Part shown: piece after piece, positions 36,609-45,200 of the stretch | Layout of the letters: each line of letters begins with the position of its first letter | Numbering within the stretch: the stretch's first letter is position 1 | Source of the DNA: Solirubrobacteraceae bacterium | GTDB lineage: Bacteria > Actinomycetota > Thermoleophilia > Solirubrobacterales > Solirubrobacteraceae | Assembly (NCBI GenBank): GCA_031177685.1 | Contig: JAPSGI010000001.1 | Location: forward strand, 124,001 to 188,000 | DNA: 64,000 bases | Direction: 5' to 3' | Made by a program: the position numbers and the translations under genes | Notes under the pieces: model-generated | What the model was told of the DNA's origin: nothing | Databases searched by the model: none | Seen by the model: the letters and a program-made list of their open reading frames with translations, nothing else

Positions 36609-37033
36609 TCCAGCACCGCGTGCAGCTGCTCGAGCGAGCGCCGCAGCGCCTGGGCGCGCCGCGGGCCGAGGCGCGCGTGCCAGTCGCGCTCGATGCCGGC
36701 GATGATCCGCGCGCCCTGCGCCGCGGCGGCGGCGCCGCGGGGAGTGAGGCGGACCAGCTTCGCGCGCCCGTCCTGCGGGTCGGGCAGGCGCTCCGCGTAG
36801 CCGAGCCGCTCGAGGTCGTCGACCGCCGCGAGCACGGTGGGCTTGGTGAGGCCCGCACGCTGGGCGAGGTCGGTCAGGCGGGAGCCGTCGGGCTCGGCGT
36901 ACTGGAGCACACAGCCGTGCGAGGGCCGGATGTCGGGGTAGCCCGCGGAGGCCAGCTCGTCGTGCAGGCGGACGAGCAGCGCCTCGAACGGGTGCTTGAG
37001 CAGCTGGGCGAGGTTGAGGTCGGGGCTTGACAG
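36605..37033 (-). CDS. MarR-family transcriptional regulator, probable CTG start
   Basis: A winged-helix regulator of about 142 residues: LNLAQLLKHPFEALLVRLHDEL (dimer helix), then the wHTH LTDLAQRAGLTKPTVLAAVDDLERLGYAERLPDPQDGRAKLVRLTPRG and a C-terminal dimer helix. No ATG/GTG/TTG exists upstream of the core: the frame closes at 37055-37057 and the first GTG (36910) would delete the dimer helix. CTG at 37033, which follows GGGAG by 9 nt and gives SSPDLNLAQ, is therefore preferred. It is divergent from a flavin oxidoreductase across a TTAGT/ACTAA repeat. Confidence 0.8.
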   Translation of the reverse strand: MSSPDLNLAQLLKHPFEALLVRLHDELASAGYPDIRPSHGCVLQYAEPDGSRLTDLAQRAGLTKPTVLAAVDDLERLGYAERLPDPQDGRAKLVRLTPRGAAAAAQGARIIAGIERDWHARLGPRRAQALRRSLEQLHAVLD

Positions 37034-37054
37034 CGGGCGGCGCTCCCAAATAGA

Positions 37055-37071
37055 TTAGTCTGGCGAACTAA
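37055..37071. promoter_or_regulatory. MarR-type operator candidate (TTAGT-N7-ACTAA)
   Basis: An inverted repeat of 5+5 bp with 7-nt spacer lies between the divergent marR and flavin oxidoreductase genes, over both probable promoters. MarR proteins bind such 17-bp repeats and control divergent neighbours. Confidence 0.6.
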
Positions 37072-37100
37072 CCAAGTGTACCGAAGGGAGGGGCGGGCAG

Positions 37101-37973
37101 ATGATCTCGACGAAGTTCACCGAGCTGGTCGGCTGCGCGGCGCCGATCCAGCAGGCGCCCAACGGGGAGCTGGCGACCATGGCGGCGCTGCCGATCGCGG
37201 TCGCGCGGGCCGGCGGGCACGGCATGCTGGCCGCGCTCACCACGCCCGCGTCCGAGCTGGAGCCCGTGCTCGACGAGCTGGCGGCCGGCGCGGGGGCGGC
37301 CTGGGGCGTGAACGTGATCGTCCCGATGACCCCGCCCGAGACCGTCGAGCTGGCCGCGCAGCGCGCGCCGCTGGTGGACTTCCACCAGGGCGATCCCGAC
37401 CCCGAGCGCGTGGAGCTCGTGCACCGGGGCGGCGGGCTCGCCAGCTGGCAGGTCGGCACCGCGCGCGAGGCGCGCGCGGCGCAGGACGCCGGCTGCGACC
37501 TCGTCGTGGCGCAGGGCACCGACGCCGCCGGCTACTCCCGCGGACGCGCCGGGACGATGGCGCTCCTCCAGGAGGTGCTCGACGCGGTCGACGTGCCCGT
37601 GCTCGCCGCCGGCGGGATCGGAACCGCGCGCGGCGTCGCGGCGGCGCTGGCCGCAGGCGCCGCGGGCGTGCGGGTCGGGACGCGCTTCCTGGCCGCCGCC
37701 GAGGCGGGCGCGGACCCCCGCTACGTGGAGGCGCTGGTCGCCGCCCACGCGGAGGACACCGTGATGACCGGCCGTTTCGCCCCGCCCGACGTCCCCCTGC
37801 AGGCGCGCGTCCTGCGCAGCGGCCTGGAGAGCGACCGGGCGTTCCTGGCGGGGGAGTCCACCGGCGCCGTGCGCGGCGTCCAGCCGGCCGCGGAGATCGT
37901 GCGCGAGCTCACGGAGGGAGCGGAGGAGCTGCTGGCCCGGGCCGCGCGCCTGGCGGCGCCGGCCGTGGCGTGA
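37101..37973 (+). CDS. FMN-dependent NAD(P)H oxidoreductase, nitronate monooxygenase-like
   Basis: A 290-residue TIM-barrel flavoprotein of the NMO/FabK superfamily. It has PIQQAPNGELATMAALP, WGVNVIVP, the phosphate-binding QGTDAAGYSRG (the family consensus has GHRG or similar here) and VLAAGGIGTARGVAAALAAGAAGVRVGTRF. It may be a nitronate monooxygenase or an enoyl reductase-like quinone reductase; no fatty-acid genes are adjacent. Control by the divergent MarR is likely from the shared operator. Followed directly by the MbcA/ParS-like gene. Confidence 0.8.
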   Translation: MISTKFTELVGCAAPIQQAPNGELATMAALPIAVARAGGHGMLAALTTPASELEPVLDELAAGAGAAWGVNVIVPMTPPETVELAAQRAPLVDFHQGDPDPERVELVHRGGGLASWQVGTAREARAAQDAGCDLVVAQGTDAAGYSRGRAGTMALLQEVLDAVDVPVLAAGGIGTARGVAAALAAGAAGVRVGTRFLAAAEAGADPRYVEALVAAHAEDTVMTGRFAPPDVPLQARVLRSGLESDRAFLAGESTGAVRGVQPAAEIVRELTEGAEELLARAARLAAPAVA

Positions 37974-38287
37974 TGACCGCGGGCGGGGCGGCGACGCTGA
38001 TGGAGCTGCTCGGCCTGACCGAGGACGAGCTGTGCCGGACGCTCGACGTGGACCCGCTGACGCTCCTTTCCGGCCAGCTCGACCACCGTCCCGAGCTGGG
38101 AATCCTGCTCGACCTGCTCGACGAGGCGGGCGAGCGCGCCGGACCAGCGGTCCTGCGCCGCTGGCTCCGCGCCCAGGGCCCGAACGGACGCCCCGTCGAC
38201 CAGCTGCTGGCCCGCGACTTCGCGGCCTTCGAGAACTCGCTGGCCGAGCTGGAGCGGCGGGGGTTCGTGTTGCGCGGCGGCGGCTAG
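37973..38287 (+). CDS. MbcA/ParS/Xre (DUF2384)-like small protein
   Basis: A 104-residue helical protein. LLGLTEDELCRTLDVDPLTLLSG resembles the Xre-like head and LDLLDEAGERAGPAVLRRWLRAQGPNGRPVDQLLARDFAAFENSL resembles the toxin-binding DUF2384 tail (LRxWLRxPNxxLGGxxPxxLL pattern). Such proteins neutralise RES-domain toxins, but no RES gene is adjacent. Its ATG overlaps the flavoprotein stop (TGATGA), indicating coupling. It could alternatively be an unrelated HTH protein. Confidence 0.5.
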   Translation: MTAGGAATLMELLGLTEDELCRTLDVDPLTLLSGQLDHRPELGILLDLLDEAGERAGPAVLRRWLRAQGPNGRPVDQLLARDFAAFENSLAELERRGFVLRGGG

Positions 38288-38290
38288 GCC

Positions 38291-38566
38291 CTACTCGCGT
38301 TCCGGCTCCTTCTCGCCCGGCCAGGCGCCGGTGAGTCCCGCGAACGCCTTGGCGCCGGCGCGCTCGACGGTCGCGCGCGTCACCTGGAACGTGATGCCCT
38401 GGACGGCCGCCGCTCCGAGTACCTTGGGCCAGGTGGCCCGCTCGGTGTTGGGCTTGGGCGGCTCGTCCTCGTCGATCATCCCCCACACCTGGTTGAACAG
38501 CTTCTTCGACAGAAAGCCGGCGATGAAGCCCAGCACGACCGCAAACGGCTTGTAGATCAGGGTCAT
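38291..38566 (-). CDS. DUF4235-family membrane protein
   Basis: A 91-residue protein with one or two hydrophobic segments: LIYKPFAVVLGFIAGFLSKKLFNQVW at the N-terminus and a weaker one at KVLGAAAVQGITFQVTRATVERAG. PPKPN links the two. This is the DUF4235 pattern common in actinobacteria; function unknown. It is divergent from the next gene over 27 bp. Confidence 0.75.
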   Translation of the reverse strand: MTLIYKPFAVVLGFIAGFLSKKLFNQVWGMIDEDEPPKPNTERATWPKVLGAAAVQGITFQVTRATVERAGAKAFAGLTGAWPGEKEPERE

Positions 38567-38593
38567 GGTTCATCATCATGCCCCACGTCCGAC

Positions 38594-39304
38594 ATGGACG
38601 ACACACCCCACCCAGACGACCTCCTCAAACAGGCGCTGACGGACGAGGACGAGACCGCCGCCGTCGCGCTGAAGGTGCGCGGGCTGCCGGTGTCGGATTC
38701 GGTCACGGTGATATTCCACGGGCGCCGCGACCTCGCGACGCTGCAGACCTACGTCACGCCGGGCGTGAAGCGGGCGGGCACGGCCGTCCGGGCGAGCGAG
38801 CTGATGCGCGTGCCCTGCGACCTCGACCTCGCCGACGCCGAGGACCGCGAGGAGGCCGAGCGGCTCTACGCCGAGCAGGCGCGCGCGCTGCGCGACGCGC
38901 TCGTCGGCGCCGACACGGTGCTCAGCGTGTGGCTCGACCCGCTGGAGGAGCTGGCGTCGGGCCGCGTGCAGGTGGCCCGTTCGGTGGAGCTGGACGTCGA
39001 GCTGCCCGCGCCGCGGCTGCTGCCGGTCGCGCTGGTGGCGCCGGAGCGCAGCATGGTGGTGGCGCCGGTGTGCGGGCCACGCACGCTGGCCGAGGGCCGC
39101 CCGCCGATGGGGATCGCCTGCGCGCAGCAGGGCGTGGCGCGCGTCTACCCGCTGCCCGACGATCCCGAGCGCTGCCTGGAGGACTTCCTGGCCGCCGCCG
39201 CGGAGCACGCGCACGAGCTGGCGGAGCGGCTCGACCACCAGGAGGCCTCGGTCGAGCGCTTCTTGGAGCTCAACGCGGACGAACCGCTCGAGCCCCCGGA
39301 GTGA
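38594..39304 (+). CDS. Uncharacterised cytosolic protein
   Basis: A 236-residue acidic protein with no membrane segment. It starts DDTPHPDDLLKQAL, has a beta-rich middle (SDSVTVIFHGRRDLATLQTYVTPGV, VARSVELDVELPAPRLLPVALVAPERSMVVAPVCGP) and ends in a helical LAAAAEHAHELAERLDHQEASVERFLELNAD. The ATG lies near the window of a divergent promoter. It overlaps the next small gene by 4 bp. No family is recognised. Confidence 0.6.
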   Translation: MDDTPHPDDLLKQALTDEDETAAVALKVRGLPVSDSVTVIFHGRRDLATLQTYVTPGVKRAGTAVRASELMRVPCDLDLADAEDREEAERLYAEQARALRDALVGADTVLSVWLDPLEELASGRVQVARSVELDVELPAPRLLPVALVAPERSMVVAPVCGPRTLAEGRPPMGIACAQQGVARVYPLPDDPERCLEDFLAAAAEHAHELAERLDHQEASVERFLELNADEPLEPPE

Positions 39305-39642
39305 GGGCCCTGGCCATCGGCGCGGCCGTGGTCGCGTTCCTGGCGGCCAGTGCCGCCGTCGCACGCGTCATCGGCGCGGCCACCGCGGCGCGCAGCGTGG
39401 TGACCGACACGATCAAGGGGCAAGCCGGCGGCGAGGTGGACATCCTGCGGGTGGACGGGATCTCCGGCTTCGCGCCGGGCAGCCGCACCGAGACCGCGCG
39501 CGTGGCCTGGAAGGCCGCGGGCCGGCTTCCCGTCGTGCAGTGCGTGCGGGTCCGGCGCAGCGGCGACCCGCTCGCCGGCTACGACACCGCCGTCCTGAGC
39601 GTCTCGCGACCCATCGGGCGCGAGGCGAGCTGCCCGGATTAG
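39301..39642 (+). CDS. Small exported or membrane-anchored protein
   Basis: A 113-residue protein with an N-terminal hydrophobic helix (LAIGAAVVAFLAASAAVARVIGAAT) followed by a short extracytoplasmic domain with two Cys (VVQCVRVRRSG, REASCPD) that could pair. GTG start overlapping the stop of the upstream gene, hence translated with it. Function unknown. Confidence 0.6.
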   Translation: MRALAIGAAVVAFLAASAAVARVIGAATAARSVVTDTIKGQAGGEVDILRVDGISGFAPGSRTETARVAWKAAGRLPVVQCVRVRRSGDPLAGYDTAVLSVSRPIGREASCPD

Positions 39643-39864
39643 CGCGCCGGCCGGGAGCGGAAGGCCGCCGTCCACCGGGCCGCGCGGCGTGCCGTCCGGT
39701 GTCCGGTCGCTGCCGCCGCCGTCCCCGCCTTCCGCGTCGTCGCGCGGGGCCCACGGGCGCACGGTCTCCGAGCGCAGGAACATCACGAGCAGGGCCGTCA
39801 CGATCCCCATGCCGATGACGTGCAGGGCGACGAACAGGGCGACCAGCTGGGCGTCGCGCGCCAT
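39643..39864 (-). CDS. Small membrane protein, 3' end unclear
   Basis: From ATG 39864 the product begins ARDAQLVALFVALHVIGMGIVTALLVMFLRSETVRPWAPRDDAEGG, a convincing TM segment with a polar tail. The frame then runs on, antisense, through two sense genes to a stop at 39145 with no recognisable product. Either the gene ends near 39643 by a frameshift or sequencing error, or the tail is real. The stated left end is arbitrary, not a stop codon. Confidence 0.35.
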
Positions 39865-39913
39865 GACCGCAGGGTAGCGCGCACGGGGGGTTCCGCTACC
39901 ATGCGCGCCGCCC

Positions 39914-40603
39914 ATGGCCCGTTCCGACACCACCGCTCTCGCCGGCTCGCGCCGCGATCCCGGCAGCTCGCGCGCCACCCGGCGCCTGCGCCGCGAGGGC
40001 AGCGTCCCCGGCGTCGTCTACGGCGGCGGCGACGACCCGGTCCCCTTCCAGGTGGACGCGCGCGAGCTGCGCAACGCGCTGGCGCACCGCGGCGCGGTCA
40101 TCGACCTCGCGCTGGACGGCGGTAAGGCCCAGCCCGTGGTGGTCAAGGAGGAGCAGCGCCATCCGGTCAGCGGCGCGCTCGTGCACGTGGACCTGCTGCG
40201 CGTGCGCCTCGACCGCCCGATCCAGGCGACGACGATCATCGACCTGATCGGCGCCGACGACGCCCCGGGCGTCAAGGAGGGCGGCGTGCTCGAGCAGATC
40301 ACGCGCGAGATCAACATCGAGGCGCTGCCGACCAACATCCCCGACGCCATCCAGCACGACGTCTCGGAGATGCAGATCAACGACACGCTGACGCTCTCCG
40401 CGCTCGTGGCGCCGGAAGGCGTGACGCTGCTCGACGACCTCGAGGAGACCGTGATGGTCACGCTGTCCCCGCCCCGCGTGGAGGAGGAGCCCGAGATCGA
40501 GGCCGAGACCGAGCTCGTCGGCGAGGAGGGCGAGGTGCCCGAGGGCGCCGCGGCCCCCGCCGAGGAGGCGGCCGAGGCCGGCGGGGACGAGGGCGGCGAG
40601 TAG
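39914..40603 (+). CDS. rplY: 50S ribosomal protein L25 (Ctc/TL5 type)
   Basis: Binds 5S rRNA in the large subunit. The 229-residue product is the long Ctc/TL5 form. The N-terminal L25 domain reads GSSRATRRLRREGSVPGVVYGGG and the second domain starts near HPVSGALVHVDLLRV and continues as TREINIEALPTNIPDAIQHDVSEMQINDTL. The acidic Ala/Glu-rich C-terminal tail is typical of actinobacteria. Lies directly before pth, the standard rplY-pth pair. Confidence 0.95.
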   Translation: MARSDTTALAGSRRDPGSSRATRRLRREGSVPGVVYGGGDDPVPFQVDARELRNALAHRGAVIDLALDGGKAQPVVVKEEQRHPVSGALVHVDLLRVRLDRPIQATTIIDLIGADDAPGVKEGGVLEQITREINIEALPTNIPDAIQHDVSEMQINDTLTLSALVAPEGVTLLDDLEETVMVTLSPPRVEEEPEIEAETELVGEEGEVPEGAAAPAEEAAEAGGDEGGE

Positions 40604-40615
40604 CGCGCCCGCGCC

Positions 40616-41194
40616 GTGCGCCTGTTCCGCTCAGGCGGCGGTCCCGTGGACTGGCTGGTGGTCGGCCTGGGCAATCCGGGGCCTCGCTACGCCGGCACCC
40701 GGCACAACGTCGGCTTCGCGGTGGCCGAGGAGCTGGTCCGCCGCTGGGACCTGCCGCGCGCGAAGGAGCGCTTCAACGGGCGAGTGACGCAGGGGCGGGC
40801 CGGCCCCGGCGGCCCGCGCGTGGCGGTGCTGACGCCGCAGACCTTCATGAACGAGGCCGGGCGCTCCGCCGGGCCCGCGCGCGGCGCGCTGAAGGTCCCG
40901 CTGGAGCGGGTGCTGGTCGTCCACGACGAGATCGACCTCCCCTTCGGTCGCGTCGAGACGCGCGTGGGCGGCGGGCTGGCGGGCCACAACGGCCTGAAGT
41001 CGCTGCGCCGCGAGCTGGGCAGCCCCGGCTTCGCACGGGTGCGCGTGGGTGTGGGCCGCCCGGACAGCACGGACCCCGAGATCGTCTCCGCCCACGTCCT
41101 CGGGCGCTTCGCCGAGGGCGACGGCGAGGTCCGCGAGCTCGTCGAGCGCGCGGCCGACGCGGCACAGCGCGCGATCGCCGACCCGGCGGCGTAG
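40616..41194 (+). CDS. pth: Peptidyl-tRNA hydrolase
   Basis: Releases peptides from peptidyl-tRNA. The 192-residue product has the GLGNPGPRYAGTRHNVGF motif with the catalytic His, TFMNEAGRS, VLVVHDEIDLPFG (catalytic Asp) and GGLAGHNGLKS (Asn). GTG start; the first ~10 residues are an extension before the conserved fold. Co-transcribed with rplY (12-bp gap). Its stop is overlapped by a -10 box for the next gene. Confidence 0.96.
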   Translation: MRLFRSGGGPVDWLVVGLGNPGPRYAGTRHNVGFAVAEELVRRWDLPRAKERFNGRVTQGRAGPGGPRVAVLTPQTFMNEAGRSAGPARGALKVPLERVLVVHDEIDLPFGRVETRVGGGLAGHNGLKSLRRELGSPGFARVRVGVGRPDSTDPEIVSAHVLGRFAEGDGEVRELVERAADAAQRAIADPAA

Positions 41195-41197
41195 GAT
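41192..41197 (+). promoter_or_regulatory. -10 box TAGGAT for the PPOX-family gene
   Basis: TAGGAT lies 6 nt before ATG 41204, overlapping the pth stop; a clear leaderless arrangement. Confidence 0.5.
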
Positions 41198-41203
41198 CGG
41201 CCC

Positions 41204-41797
41204 ATGTACCACGACGGTTCGCGCCGTCTGCAGGATCGCTTCGACACGCGCCGGATGGCGGACGTGCTCGAACGGCGCAAGGTCGTCGACCGCATCGACG
41301 ACGGCGATCGCGCGTTCATCGAGGCGCGCGACATGTTCTTCCTCGCCACGGCCGACGCGCAGGGCCGGCCGAGCTGCTCCTACAAGGGCGGCGACCCGGG
41401 CTTCGTCCGCGTGCTGGACGAGCGCACGATCGCCTTCCCCAACTACGACGGCAACGGGATGTACCTGAGCATGGGAAACGTCCTGGTCAACCCGCACGTC
41501 GGGCTGCTGTTCGTGGACTGGTGCAACCAGCGCCGGCTGCGGCTGGAGGGGGAGGCCAGCCTGCACGAGGACGATCCGCTGCTGCCCTCCTATCCCGAGG
41601 CGCAGTTCGTGGTGCGGGTCGCCGTGCGGCAGGTCTATCCCAACTGCCCGCGCTACATCCACCGCATGGAGCTGGTCGAGCGCTCGCGCTTCGTCCCGCG
41701 GCCCGCGGAGGAGACGCCGGTCCCGGGCTGGAAGCGGGCCGACTGGATGCCGCGCGAGGCGCTTCCGGCGGAGGACCCCGCCCGCGACGTAGACTGA
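41204..41797 (+). CDS. PPOX/FMN-binding split-barrel protein
   Basis: A 197-residue flavin-binding split barrel of the pyridoxamine-phosphate-oxidase superfamily. It has FIEARDMFFLATADAQGRPSCSYKGGDPGFV, TIAFPNYDGNGMYLSMGNVLVNPHVGLLFVDW and LRLEGEASL, a common layout for F420- or FMN-dependent reductases and heme-related proteins. The catalytic role of pyridoxine oxidase cannot be claimed. The ATG follows a TAGGAT box. Confidence 0.85.
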   Translation: MYHDGSRRLQDRFDTRRMADVLERRKVVDRIDDGDRAFIEARDMFFLATADAQGRPSCSYKGGDPGFVRVLDERTIAFPNYDGNGMYLSMGNVLVNPHVGLLFVDWCNQRRLRLEGEASLHEDDPLLPSYPEAQFVVRVAVRQVYPNCPRYIHRMELVERSRFVPRPAEETPVPGWKRADWMPREALPAEDPARDVD

Positions 41798-41845
41798 GGC
41801 GGCGAGACCCGGCCGCGCATCCGCGCGGTCGTTCGCGCTGCCCAC

Positions 41846-44800
41846 ATGAGCCTGCGGCCCCTTCTCACCTACGCCCACGACGACCCGCACGTCGCCGCGC
41901 TCGCCCGCGAGGGCGGGACGGCCTTCGCGTCGCCGGCCCTGCGCGGCTACCTCGCCGCGGCGCTGGCCGAGGCCGAGCCCAACGCCGGCCGGCCGGTGCT
42001 CGTGGTGGCCGGCGACGACCGCTCGGCGCGCGACCTGGCCGCCGACCTGCGGGCGTGGCTGCGCCCGCGCCCCGTGCGCTTCTACCCGTCGCGCGGCGTC
42101 GCCTACGAGTCCCACCTGGCGCCGCCGCCCCACCTGGTCGGCCTGCGCATCGCCGCGCTGGACGCGCTGCTGGAGGGGCAGGCCGGCGAGCCGCCGGTGA
42201 TCGTCGTCAGCGCGGTGGCGCTGGCCGAGAAGGTCCCGGACCCCGCCCTGCGCCCGCACGGGCTGCGGATCGCCAAAGGGGATCTGCTCGACCTCGAGGA
42301 GCTGGCGCTGGAGCTGGTGGCCGCCGGCTACGAGCGCGTCGAGCAGGTCGAGGACCGCGGCCAGTTCGCGATCCGCGGCGGGCTGCTGGACCTCTACCCG
42401 GCGACGGAGGAGCGCGCGGTGCGCGTCGACCTGTTCGGCGACGAGGTCGAGTCGCTGCGCTGGTTCTCCACCTTCACCCAGCGCTCCCTGGGCGAGGCCG
42501 ACGCGGTCGAGGTAGCCCCCGCCGCGGAGCTGGCGCCCGAGCACCGCGAGCTGGCGGAGATCGCGGCGCTGGAAGAAGGCGAGGACCGACCGGACATCGC
42601 CGAGCTGCTGCCGGTGGACGACTTCCGCGCCTTCCTCGACCTCGCGCCGGCGGGCGCGGGCCTGGTCGTCGCGGCGGCCGACGACGTCGAGCCGGCGCTG
42701 GGCGACCTGTGGCAGGACGTCACCGCGGCGTTCCACGACGCCGACGCGCATCACCTCTACGTCCGCCCCGACGACGTGGCGCAGGCCCTGCGCGACCGCG
42801 CGGGCGCGCGCCTGGAGGCGGTCCCGCGCGACCAGCCCGTCGCCTTCCACGCCCAGTCCGCCGACACCACCGCGCGCTCGCTGACCGAGGCCGAGCCCGA
42901 GCTCGAGCGCCTCGTGCGCTCCGGGTACCGCACCGTGGTGGCCTGGCCGCGCCGCGGCGAGGGCGAGCGCGCCGCCTTCAACCTCGCGCGGCTGTCCGCG
43001 CAGTGGGGCAGCGAGCACGCGGCGCCCGATCCCGGCCTGCGCTTCGAGCACGCCAACCTGCGCGAGGGGTTCGTCGCCGCGCCCTTCAAGCTCGCGGTCC
43101 TGCCCGAGCACCGGCTGCTGCGCCGCCGCCGCGAGCGGCCCGCCGCGCCGCGCCCGGGCGTCCTGCGCTCCTTCGCCGACCTGCGCACCGGCGACGTCGT
43201 GGTGCACGAGGACCACGGCGTCGCGCGCTTCGCCGGGTTCGACACCAAGACCGTCGCGGGCGTCACGCGCGACTACCTGGACCTGGAGTTCGAGGGCTCC
43301 GACCGCGTGTTCATGCCGGTGGACCAGCTGGCCAAGATCTCGCGCTACGTCGGCGCGGGCGGCGACGAGCCGCGGCTGTCCAAGCTCGGCGGCAAGCGCT
43401 GGGACCAGCTCAAGGCGCGCGCGCGCCGCGCCGCGCAGGAGCTGGCCGGCGAGCTGCTCAACCTCTACGCCGAGCGCAAGCGGCGCCCCGGCCACGCCTT
43501 CGCGCCCGACACCGAGTGGCAGCGCGACTTCGAGGAGCGCTTCCCCTACACCGAGACGCCCGACCAGATGGACGCGATCGAGGCGGTCAAGGCCGACATG
43601 GAGGCGCCGCGCCCGATGGACCGCCTGATCTGCGGCGACGTGGGCTACGGCAAGACGGAGGTCGCGCTGCGCGCCGCGTTCAAGGCGGTGCAGGACGGCA
43701 AGCAGGTGCTGATGCTCGTCCCGACGACGATCCTGGCCCAGCAGCACTTCGGGACGTTCACCGAGCGTCTGCGCGACTGGCCCGTGACGATCGAGCACGT
43801 CAGCCGCTTCCGCCCCGCGGCCGAGCAGCGCGCCGCCGTGGCGGCCTTCGCCGCGGGCAAGGTCGACGTGCTCATCGGCACCCACCGCCTGCTCTCGCGC
43901 GACGTGCGTCCCAAGGATCTCGGCCTGCTGATCGTGGACGAGGAGCAGCGCTTCGGCGTCAAGCAGAAGGAGCTGCTGCGCCAGCTCAAGCTCCGCGTCG
44001 ACGTGCTCTCGATGTCGGCCACGCCGATCCCGCGCACGCTGCAGATGTCGCTGGCCGGCCTGCGCGACATCTCGGTGATCGAGACGCCGCCCGAGGGCCG
44101 GCGCCCCGTGCGCACCTACGTGGGCGAGTACGACGAGGAGCTCGTTCGCACGGCGCTGGAGCGCGAGCACGGCCGCAGCGGCCAGGCCTTCTTCCTGCAC
44201 AACCGCGTGGAGACGATCGACGAGACGGCCGCGCGGCTGCGTGGCGTGTGCCCCGGCGTGCGCTTCCTCGTGGCGCACGGGCAGCTGGACGACGGCGAGC
44301 TGGAGAAGCGGATGATCTCGTTCCTGCGCGGGGACGCCGACGTCCTGGTGTGCACCAGCATCATCGAGTCGGGCCTGGACATCCCCCAGGCCAACACGCT
44401 GGTGGTCGAGCGCTCCGACGCCTTCGGGCTGGCCCAGCTCTACCAGATCCGCGGGCGTGTCGGACGGTCGCGCGAGCGGGCCTACGCCTACCTCCTGTAC
44501 TCCAGCGCGGCCGCGCTCACGCCGGAGGCCGCGCAGCGCTTGACCGCGCTGTCGGACTACACCGAGCTGGGCGCCGGCGTGAAGATCGCGCTGCGCGACC
44601 TGGAGATCCGCGGCGCGGGCAACCTGCTCGGAGACGAGCAGTCCGGGCACGTGGCGGCGCTGGGCTTCGAGCTCTACATGCAGATGCTCGACGACGCCGT
44701 GCGGACCCTGGAGGCGGACGGCGCGGCGCCCGAGGAGGCGCCGGAGCCCGTGCGCCTCGACGTCAACGTCGACGCCTACGTCCCGGCCGACTACATCCCC

Positions 44801-45187
44801 TACGAGCAGGCCAAGATCGACGTGCACCGGCGCGTCGCGGGCGCTCGCGAGCCCGCGGACCTGGCGGCGCTGCGCGAGGAGCTGGAGGACCGGTTCGGCC
44901 CGCCGCCCGAGCCGCTGGTCAATTTGCTCTCGCTCCAGCAGGCGCGAATCAACCTGGGCCAGGCGGGCGCCCGCGCGGTGACCTTCCGCAACGGCCGGCT
45001 GGCGGTGACGCCCGTGGAGCTGGACTCGGTGCGCGCCAAGCGCCTGCGCGAGCGCATCCCCGAGGCGCTGTACGAGTCGGGCAAGTCGCAGTTCTCCGTC
45101 CGGATTCCGGAAGATCCGGCGGAGCGCTTCCCGGCGGTGGTGCGCGCGGCGGACGAGCTGCTCGCCGTGACCCGCGAAGCCGCTTAA
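41846..45187 (+). CDS. mfd: Transcription-repair coupling factor
   Basis: Displaces RNA polymerase stalled at DNA lesions and recruits UvrA. The 1113-residue product has a UvrB-homology region, the RNAP-interacting domain (LRTGDVVVHEDHGVARFAGF, LDLEFEGSDRVFMPVDQL) and a RecG-like helicase with Walker A GDVGYGKTE (about 597-605), VDEEQRFG and SATPIPRTLQM. The C-terminal domain ends AVTREAA after ALYESGKSQFSV. Length and motif order are normal. It follows the PPOX gene at 48 bp. Confidence 0.98.
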   Translation: MSLRPLLTYAHDDPHVAALAREGGTAFASPALRGYLAAALAEAEPNAGRPVLVVAGDDRSARDLAADLRAWLRPRPVRFYPSRGVAYESHLAPPPHLVGLRIAALDALLEGQAGEPPVIVVSAVALAEKVPDPALRPHGLRIAKGDLLDLEELALELVAAGYERVEQVEDRGQFAIRGGLLDLYPATEERAVRVDLFGDEVESLRWFSTFTQRSLGEADAVEVAPAAELAPEHRELAEIAALEEGEDRPDIAELLPVDDFRAFLDLAPAGAGLVVAAADDVEPALGDLWQDVTAAFHDADAHHLYVRPDDVAQALRDRAGARLEAVPRDQPVAFHAQSADTTARSLTEAEPELERLVRSGYRTVVAWPRRGEGERAAFNLARLSAQWGSEHAAPDPGLRFEHANLREGFVAAPFKLAVLPEHRLLRRRRERPAAPRPGVLRSFADLRTGDVVVHEDHGVARFAGFDTKTVAGVTRDYLDLEFEGSDRVFMPVDQLAKISRYVGAGGDEPRLSKLGGKRWDQLKARARRAAQELAGELLNLYAERKRRPGHAFAPDTEWQRDFEERFPYTETPDQMDAIEAVKADMEAPRPMDRLICGDVGYGKTEVALRAAFKAVQDGKQVLMLVPTTILAQQHFGTFTERLRDWPVTIEHVSRFRPAAEQRAAVAAFAAGKVDVLIGTHRLLSRDVRPKDLGLLIVDEEQRFGVKQKELLRQLKLRVDVLSMSATPIPRTLQMSLAGLRDISVIETPPEGRRPVRTYVGEYDEELVRTALEREHGRSGQAFFLHNRVETIDETAARLRGVCPGVRFLVAHGQLDDGELEKRMISFLRGDADVLVCTSIIESGLDIPQANTLVVERSDAFGLAQLYQIRGRVGRSRERAYAYLLYSSAAALTPEAAQRLTALSDYTELGAGVKIALRDLEIRGAGNLLGDEQSGHVAALGFELYMQMLDDAVRTLEADGAAPEEAPEPVRLDVNVDAYVPADYIPYEQAKIDVHRRVAGAREPADLAALREELEDRFGPPPEPLVNLLSLQQARINLGQAGARAVTFRNGRLAVTPVELDSVRAKRLRERIPEALYESGKSQFSVRIPEDPAERFPAVVRAADELLAVTREAA

Positions 45188-45200
45188 GCGTGTTTACGCA

